Origin: Mollicutes bacterium
GTDB taxonomy: Bacteria; Bacillota_I; Bacilli_A; RF39; UBA660
DNA: 9,856 nucleotides
NCBI GenBank assembly: GCA_004552445.1
Contig: SFOJ01000028.1
Span: 1-9,856, forward strand
Direction: 5' to 3'
A program made the position numbers and the translations under genes. The notes under the pieces are model-generated. The model did no database searches, was not told where the DNA came from, and was given only the letters and a program-made list of their open reading frames with translations. Positions 6,814-9,856 of the stretch are shown here, in pieces (position 1 is the first letter of the stretch; each line of letters begins with the position of its first letter).

Positions 6814-6953
6814 CTAAGGAATATTCCTTAGAATCCTTTATGCTTGTAATAGCTAGAGCCAATACCTAATAAATAGGTGAAGGCATTCGCTATCACAAGA
6901 TTAATTAAACGATATACTATATCATTTAATTAATAGATAATGAATTCACTATC
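6814..6953 (-). other. Run of inverted repeats between ATPase and relaxase genes (structured RNA or origin)
   Basis: Four palindromic units follow one another. 6814-6831 is a perfect 18-base palindrome. 6843-6853 pairs with 6889-6899 and encloses GCC/GGC and ACCTA/TAGGT helices. 6900-6915 pairs with 6919-6934, and 6936-6953 is a near-palindrome around TGAATTCA. The last three each contain one A-C mismatch on the plus strand, which becomes a G-U pair on the minus strand, the strand transcribed and (if the oriT is right) transferred. This favours a minus-strand RNA or single-stranded DNA structure. A replication origin used by the RepA-like ATPase is the main alternative. Confidence 0.6.
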
Positions 6954-6993
6954 GCCACTTCCAACCTTGCAGGTCAGAACGTGCCTCGTTCAT
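6949..6993 (-). CDS. Possible 14-codon ORF coupled to the ATPase stop
   Basis: An ATG at 6993 overlaps the ATPase stop codon as ATGA and opens a 14-residue frame, MNEARSDLQGWKWR, ending in TAG. It uses GC-rich codons (CTG, CGT, CGA, GCA, GAC) unlike every neighbour; 24 of its 45 bases are G or C. It has no ribosome binding site of its own beyond coupling. The composition may reflect conserved DNA or RNA structure (a short hairpin, 6977-6981 with 6987-6991, lies inside) rather than coding. Existence as a peptide is doubtful. Confidence 0.25.
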   Translation of the reverse strand: MNEARSDLQGWKWR

Positions 6994-7940
6994 TCATTAT
7001 TTTCAGAAGGCTCTTCATAAGAACAATGCCATAATCTCTCGTTAGCAGTTCTTTTACTTGTTATATGAAGACCTTCTTTTTCCAACAAACTTAGGTTTCT
7101 TTGAATTAAACCTCCAAGTTGTGTTGGAGTCAATAAAATATTTGTTTTAGATAAGATTTCTGATATCGTATAATCAAAATCTTTCCTAGCAACTGCATAT
7201 TTTATAAATAGTAGCAGATTATAATCGGTTTCATCATCAGTATTCTCATCGATAACGCTAAATGTTTGATTTTCATTTCTTTTTAAATTCAATTCTAATC
7301 TACTAAAATCTCTACCTTTATAATCTAAAGTTAGTTTATTACAATTATTTTTTGATTCTTTTAATTTCATAATTCCAGATGCATCAGCAGTTAGTCCGAC
7401 ACTACCCATAATTCCATTACTTTTATTTAAGTGATGTGTAACAAATAATGTGCAGTTATATTTTCTACATATTTCTTTAAACTTTTTAAATACAACATTA
7501 TTTATTTCTTGATAATCATTTTGATTATAGTCACTATCAAATTTAATGTCTTTAAACATATCAATTATTACGAATAAGGGTTCTTTATCAAAGGTTAATT
7601 CATGAATATCTCTTTCAATATCTCTGATATAAAAATCTGGAATATCATCTATGTCTATAATGTGTAATTTATCTACATTAGGTTTCAAATTCATTAATTT
7701 AAATCGGTCTTGTAATTGATTTATATCGCCCTCTGTGGTAATATATAAGACATGAGAGGGATTTACTTTGAATCCTAAAAAATCTTCTCCAGTAGTAAGA
7801 GAGAAGGCAAGTTGCTGAGCAAACATTGACTTGCCAACCTTAGGATGAGATACAAGTAGATAAACTCCATTTGATATCATTAGGTTTTCGACGATGATAT
7901 CTTTTTTTATGCTTTTATTTACTTCGTTTATTTGTTTCAA
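6990..7940 (-). CDS. RepA-like AAA ATPase / replicative helicase (RecA fold)
   Basis: A 316-residue RecA-fold ATPase of the RepA/AAA_25 group. Walker A is SHPKVGKS (31-38, K37), Walker B LFVIID (122-127, D127), and LFVTHHLNK (165-173) resembles the DnaB/RegA-type H motif. MGSVGLTADASG (179-189) is the conserved stretch after it, and residues about 245-316 look like a winged-helix C-terminus. Hexameric plasmid RepA helicases of this kind unwind DNA at an origin, so it probably supports replication of the excised element or works with the relaxase. The start is TTG at 7940, with GGAG (7951-7948) seven bases upstream; no ATG fits. It lies 15 bases after the small HTH gene and is co-transcribed with it. 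No primase domain is present. Confidence 0.88.
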   Translation of the reverse strand: MKQINEVNKSIKKDIIVENLMISNGVYLLVSHPKVGKSMFAQQLAFSLTTGEDFLGFKVNPSHVLYITTEGDINQLQDRFKLMNLKPNVDKLHIIDIDDIPDFYIRDIERDIHELTFDKEPLFVIIDMFKDIKFDSDYNQNDYQEINNVVFKKFKEICRKYNCTLFVTHHLNKSNGIMGSVGLTADASGIMKLKESKNNCNKLTLDYKGRDFSRLELNLKRNENQTFSVIDENTDDETDYNLLLFIKYAVARKDFDYTISEILSKTNILLTPTQLGGLIQRNLSLLEKEGLHITSKRTANERLWHCSYEEPSENNE

Positions 7941-7955
7941 TTTGTATCTCCTTTC

Positions 7956-8207
7956 TTACATATTTTTAATAAATTCTTTACTAGAAACTCTAGATTCTAA
8001 ATAAGGAATATCTATATCAAAGAATGCTACAACTTCTTTAGTTGGTACAACAGACTTTGGAATAAGATAACCTTGTTTTTCTAATTTTTCTTTTATTTTC
8101 TTTTTAGCCTTTAGTGCAGAATTCCTACCAAGATGACCAAGTTTCATAATATCTTCTAGGGTGCACCATTGCTTAGCTATTAATTTTAATGTTTCTTCTG
8201 CAGACAT
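7956..8207 (-). CDS. Small DUF3173-like helix-turn-helix protein (excisionase candidate)
   Basis: An 83-residue basic protein. WCTLEDIMKLGHLGRNSALKAKKKIKEKLEKQGY (14-47) is predicted as a helix-turn-helix followed by a long basic helix, and IPKSVVPTKEVVAFFDID (49-66) as the wing and closing helix. This layout resembles DUF3173 proteins found beside integrases and replication genes in Firmicute ICEs and IMEs. A role as excisionase or replication accessory is an inference from size, basic character and position. ATG 8207 follows AAAGGAGG closely. It sits between two element genes in the minus-strand operon with short gaps (15 and 30 bases). Confidence 0.75.
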   Translation of the reverse strand: MSAEETLKLIAKQWCTLEDIMKLGHLGRNSALKAKKKIKEKLEKQGYLIPKSVVPTKEVVAFFDIDIPYLESRVSSKEFIKNM

Positions 8208-8237
8208 TTTTATCCTCCTTTCTAAATTTTTTAATAA

Positions 8238-8489
8238 TTATTTTTGTGGTGATACATAAATATAATACGTATCATCTAGTGCGTTATAGATAATATATTT
8301 TTTCTTTCTTAATTCTCTAAATGCTAGAGCAACATCTTTTCTACTATCATTACCAAGAGAGTAGAGGTCGATATTCTCTAGTTCATCATTAGATCTAACT
8401 AATAGAGAGTTAAGCATACCTATTGCACTAACTGATAAATCTTTAGGTATTACATATTCATTAGTAGATTCTTTCTTAAATAATCTCAT
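8238..8489 (-). CDS. Small winged-helix protein, replication-initiator-like
   Basis: An 83-residue protein, first gene of the minus-strand operon. YVIPKDLSVSAIGMLNSLLVRS (12-33), then IDLYSLGNDSRKDVALAFRELRKKKYI (40-66) and a short beta wing to 79, match the winged-helix pattern at the N-terminus of replisome organisers and phage/plasmid initiators. No other domain is present, so it is either a minimal DNA-binding initiator or a regulator. The frame is open upstream to 8564, but ATG 8489 has AAGGAGG (8502-8496) six bases before it. The longer version would start inside the -35 box of the operon promoter and cross its start site and operators, so the short start is chosen. Confidence 0.8.
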   Translation of the reverse strand: MRLFKKESTNEYVIPKDLSVSAIGMLNSLLVRSNDELENIDLYSLGNDSRKDVALAFRELRKKKYIIYNALDDTYYIYVSPQK

Positions 8490-8512
8490 ACAAATCCTCC
8501 TTCCTATAATTA

Positions 8513-8592
8513 TGTCCGATATTAAGGACAATTTAAATATAACATTGTCCGAAAAAGATGTCAATACTTTTTGTCCGAAAATATAGACAAAA
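8513..8592. promoter_or_regulatory. Xre operator cluster (TGTCC-type sites)
   Basis: TGTCCG occurs three times in the same orientation (8513, 8546, 8572). TGTCC (8513-8517) with GGACA (8526-8530) forms one dyad over the minus-strand transcription start. TTTTGTC (8569-8575) with GACAAAA (8586-8592) forms another touching the -35 of the repressor promoter. The middle copy lies between -35 and -10 of the minus promoter. The Xre protein encoded next door is the natural ligand, giving control of both promoters. Confidence 0.72.
8536..8564 (-). promoter_or_regulatory. Main promoter of the element's minus-strand operon
   Basis: On the minus strand, TTGACA (8564-8559), a 17-base spacer and TATATT (8541-8536), with an extended -10 TG at 8544-8543. 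Transcription would start near 8529, inside an operator dyad, so bound repressor should block it. It drives the winged-helix, HTH and ATPase genes and probably also mobilization and integrase. Confidence 0.85.
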
Positions 8593-8612
8593 TGATAAAA
8601 AAGTGTTAAAAT
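8584..8612 (+). promoter_or_regulatory. Promoter of the Xre repressor gene
   Basis: TAGACA (8584-8589), a 17-base spacer, and TAAAAT (8607-8612) with an extended -10 TG at 8604-8605. The -35 overlaps the right arm of an operator dyad (8586-8592), suggesting autoregulation. Confidence 0.72.
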
Positions 8613-8652
8613 TAAATTATGAAGGAAGAAAAGGGAAGAAAGAAGTGATTAA

Positions 8653-9174
8653 ATGAACTCAGAAGAACTTAAGAATTTAATTGAATCAGCAAGAATAGAA
8701 AAAGGTATTTCTCAAAGAGAACTTGCTAAATTAACTGGTATTAGTAGAAGTACTTTAAACGATTTAATTAATGGGAAAATAAAAAAAGTAGATATTGATG
8801 ATCTACGTAAGATTGCTGAAACTTTAGATATGTCATTACAAAAACTATTAAAGGTTGCAGGTTATGATGAAATGCTTTTCTATTTTTCTAAAGATAAATA
8901 TGCCAATAAATCCAGTAAGGATTTAAAAGAAATGATTAAAAACTATGAAGATTCTCAAATAGAATTACTAGACTTTGATACTGAAAAAAGAAAAAAAGTA
9001 AGTGATGCAAGACAAAAATTATTTTATACAATAGAACACTTACAAATAATGAAAGATAATAAAGATAGTTTATATACAATAGATAAAGCGATTGAGGATA
9101 TTCAATACGCCTTTGACGAATTAGAATTTGCAGAACATAAATATGATTATAGTAAATTACCAAAGAAAAACTAA
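8653..9174 (+). CDS. Xre/Cro-family repressor of the element
   Basis: A 173-residue transcription regulator. Residues about 7-63 form an HTH_3 domain: ARIEKGISQRELAKLTGISRSTLNDLINGK carries the QRELA helix and the SRSTLNDL recognition helix. Residues 85-165 are charged and helical, probably a dimerisation domain; no peptidase or LexA-like cleavage domain is visible. It is divergent from the mobilization operon and separated by the operator region, the usual arrangement for a repressor that keeps an element dormant. AAGTGAT just upstream of ATG 8653 serves as ribosome binding site. No ImmA-like antirepressor gene is present in the window, so the induction signal is unknown. Confidence 0.92.
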   Translation: MNSEELKNLIESARIEKGISQRELAKLTGISRSTLNDLINGKIKKVDIDDLRKIAETLDMSLQKLLKVAGYDEMLFYFSKDKYANKSSKDLKEMIKNYEDSQIELLDFDTEKRKKVSDARQKLFYTIEHLQIMKDNKDSLYTIDKAIEDIQYAFDELEFAEHKYDYSKLPKKN

Positions 9175-9176
9175 TT

Positions 9177-9256
9177 TATAGAACGAAAAATTCAGAAAAT
9201 TCGTTCTATGAAAAAATATAAAACGAAAAATCAAAAAAATTTGTTTTAAGAAAAAT
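9177..9256. repeat. Two diverged 40-bp tandem copies of an inverted repeat
   Basis: Copy 1 (9177-9216) and copy 2 (9217-9256) align over their length with a few substitutions and one single-base gap. Copy 1 holds a perfect 10-bp stem, 9178-9187 with 9200-9209. Copy 2 keeps the pairing as TAAAACGAA with TTTGTTTTA, one pair being G-T. They follow the repressor stop directly and precede the ABC-F leader. Copy 2 read on the minus strand ends in TATTTTTT and could be a terminator in that direction. A recombination or protein-binding site is the alternative. Confidence 0.65.
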
Positions 9257-9279
9257 TATAAAAATTAAGAGGTGAGAAA

Positions 9280-9300
9280 ATGAGAACAATAACTAAATAA
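9280..9300 (+). CDS. Six-codon leader ORF (MRTITK) upstream of the ABC-F gene
   Basis: ATG AGA ACA ATA ACT AAA TAA is preceded by AGAGGTGAG (9268-9276), a good ribosome binding site at normal spacing. It ends 43 bases before the ABC-F start. Short leader peptides with their own binding site are a known feature of inducible ribosome-protection ABC-F and erm genes, where drug-stalled ribosomes change RNA folding. Nothing in the peptide matches a known stalling motif, so the role is inferred. Confidence 0.55.
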   Translation: MRTITK

Positions 9301-9303
9301 GTA

Positions 9304-9343
9304 TGGCATAAACTTTGATTATGCTGAAAAAAGGAGGCATAAT
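9304..9343 (+). promoter_or_regulatory. Alternative-pairing segment around the ABC-F ribosome binding site
   Basis: GCATAA (9306-9311) can pair with TTATGC (9319-9324). The same TTATGC, extended to ATTATGC, can pair with GCATAAT (9337-9343), which abuts the start codon and places AAGGAGG in the loop. The two hairpins are mutually exclusive. With the leader ORF just upstream this looks like translational attenuation, but the expected fourth segment of an erm-type switch is not seen. Confidence 0.45.
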
Positions 9344-9856
9344 ATGTTAGAAATAAAAGATTTAACAATATCTATTAGTGATAGATATTTAATTAAAAAT
9401 TTAAATTTAATACTAAATAATGGTGATAAACTTGCTATTATTGGTGAAGAAGGAAATGGGAAGTCCACTTTATTAAAATCAATTTTAGATATTTGTGAAT
9501 ATGCAGAAATAAGTGGAAATATTAATCTAAAAGGCAATAGAATTGGTTATTTAGAACAATCTATTAGTACTGATAAATTAGATAAAAGTGTATATGAATT
9601 TTTGTTTATTGATGAAAGTGATTATTATGATAAAATTAATAATCTATATAAATACTTAGACTTGATTAATTTAACTGATGATATTTTAAAACAAAAAATA
9701 AAAACATTATCAGGTGGTGAAAAAGTTAAAATTAGTATTTTAAAATTACTATTAAATGAATATGATATCTTATTTTTAGATGAGCCTACTAATGATTTAG
9801 ATATTGAAACATTAGAATGGTTAGAAAAATTTATTAATAATACTAATAAGCCAATT
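9344..9856 (+). CDS. ABC-F family ATPase (3' truncated by window)
   Basis: The first 171 residues of a soluble ABC-F protein, which act on the ribosome rather than in membranes. Walker A is GEEGNGKST (34-42), a Q-loop glutamine lies in YLEQ (69-72), the signature is LSGGEKVKI (122-130), Walker B is DILFLDEP (141-148) with D-loop NDLD (150-153). The LSGGEK and 'DEPTNDLD' forms are characteristic of ABC-F. Only about 80 residues separate Walker A from the signature, leaving no room for the long arm insertion of EttA, as in many antibiotic-resistance members. The linker and second domain that would settle the subfamily lie beyond the window. AAGGAGG (9331-9337) precedes ATG 9344. The leader ORF suggests inducible resistance to ribosome-targeting drugs, but a housekeeping role is possible. 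Confidence 0.9.
   Translation, partial: MLEIKDLTISISDRYLIKNLNLILNNGDKLAIIGEEGNGKSTLLKSILDICEYAEISGNINLKGNRIGYLEQSISTDKLDKSVYEFLFIDESDYYDKINNLYKYLDLINLTDDILKQKIKTLSGGEKVKISILKLLLNEYDILFLDEPTNDLDIETLEWLEKFINNTNKPI

Larger units (their letters stand above)
4079..9174. mobile_element. Integrative and mobilizable element (Tn916-type integrase, MobV relaxase)
   Basis: The content is an integrase at one end, then a MobV relaxase, a RepA-type ATPase, two small DNA-binding proteins and a divergent Xre repressor. Integrase and relaxase are present but there are no type IV secretion or coupling-protein genes, so it is mobilizable rather than self-conjugative. The limits given are approximate: the left end is taken at the repeats beside the integrase and the right end at the end of the repressor gene. 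No clear direct-repeat att pair was found, so the right boundary could include the ABC-F gene and lie outside the window. Confidence 0.75.

Noticed and set aside
6736..6989. Self-cleaving ribozyme (hammerhead or similar) in the structured gap
   Set aside because: The conserved core bases of a hammerhead (CUGAUGA and GAAA in the right places) are not present, and no other ribozyme core was recognised.
8490..8564. N-terminal extension of the winged-helix gene to 8564
   Set aside because: It would begin in the -35 box of the operon promoter and span the transcription start and operators; ATG 8489 has a strong ribosome binding site.
8936..9163. 75-codon minus-strand ORF inside the Xre gene
   Set aside because: Antisense shadow of a well-supported regulator; the product is low-complexity tyrosine/leucine-rich, with no supporting start signals.
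9319..9537. 72-codon minus-strand ORF over the ABC-F start
   Set aside because: Antisense to the Walker A region of the ABC-F gene; no independent evidence.

Overview
The window is very AT-rich with ATA/AAA/TTA-heavy codon use, tryptophan encoded by TGG, TGA used as a stop, strong GGAGG-type ribosome binding sites and textbook sigma-A promoters, several with an extended -10. This points to a low-GC Firmicute (Clostridia, Erysipelotrichia or related gut Bacilli) using the standard code. Species cannot be named from the sequence.

Left part (1-3911, plus strand) looks like ordinary chromosome. It holds the 3' end of a NatA/YhaQ-like ABC ATPase, its overlapping NatB/YhaP-like permease and a small membrane-anchored extracytoplasmic protein, forming one operon that ends in a weak terminator. 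Next come a small divergent protein-kinase-like gene with its own promoter, and an HAD-family 5'-nucleotidase-like gene. The HAD gene's correct start is a TTG at 3336, downstream of a near-consensus promoter.

At 3915-4050 a consensus promoter is followed by no ORF but by three consecutive hairpins, the last terminator-like. This is a candidate small RNA with a single-stranded C-rich segment. It lies directly beside the integrase end of a mobile element.

The middle (about 4079-9174) is a compact integrative and mobilizable element. On the minus strand, from one repressible promoter at 8564-8536, run a winged-helix protein, a DUF3173-like helix-turn-helix protein, a RepA-type RecA-fold ATPase, a MobV relaxase and a Tn916-type tyrosine integrase. 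Divergent from them is an Xre repressor, and the shared promoter region carries several TGTCC-type operator elements. The 254-bp gap between the ATPase and relaxase genes is an almost unbroken series of inverted repeats. It includes a hairpin followed by TAGTGAG (candidate oriT) and three stems whose only defects are A-C on the plus strand but G-U on the minus strand. It also holds a GC-rich island with a 14-codon ORF coupled to the ATPase stop.

Right end (9175-9856): two diverged 40-bp tandem copies of an inverted repeat, a six-codon leader ORF (MRTITK), an alternative-pairing segment around the ribosome binding site, and the 5' part of an ABC-F ATPase gene. This layout resembles antibiotic-responsive resistance ABC-F genes. 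Whether this gene is element cargo or flanking chromosome cannot be decided, because the right boundary of the element was not found.
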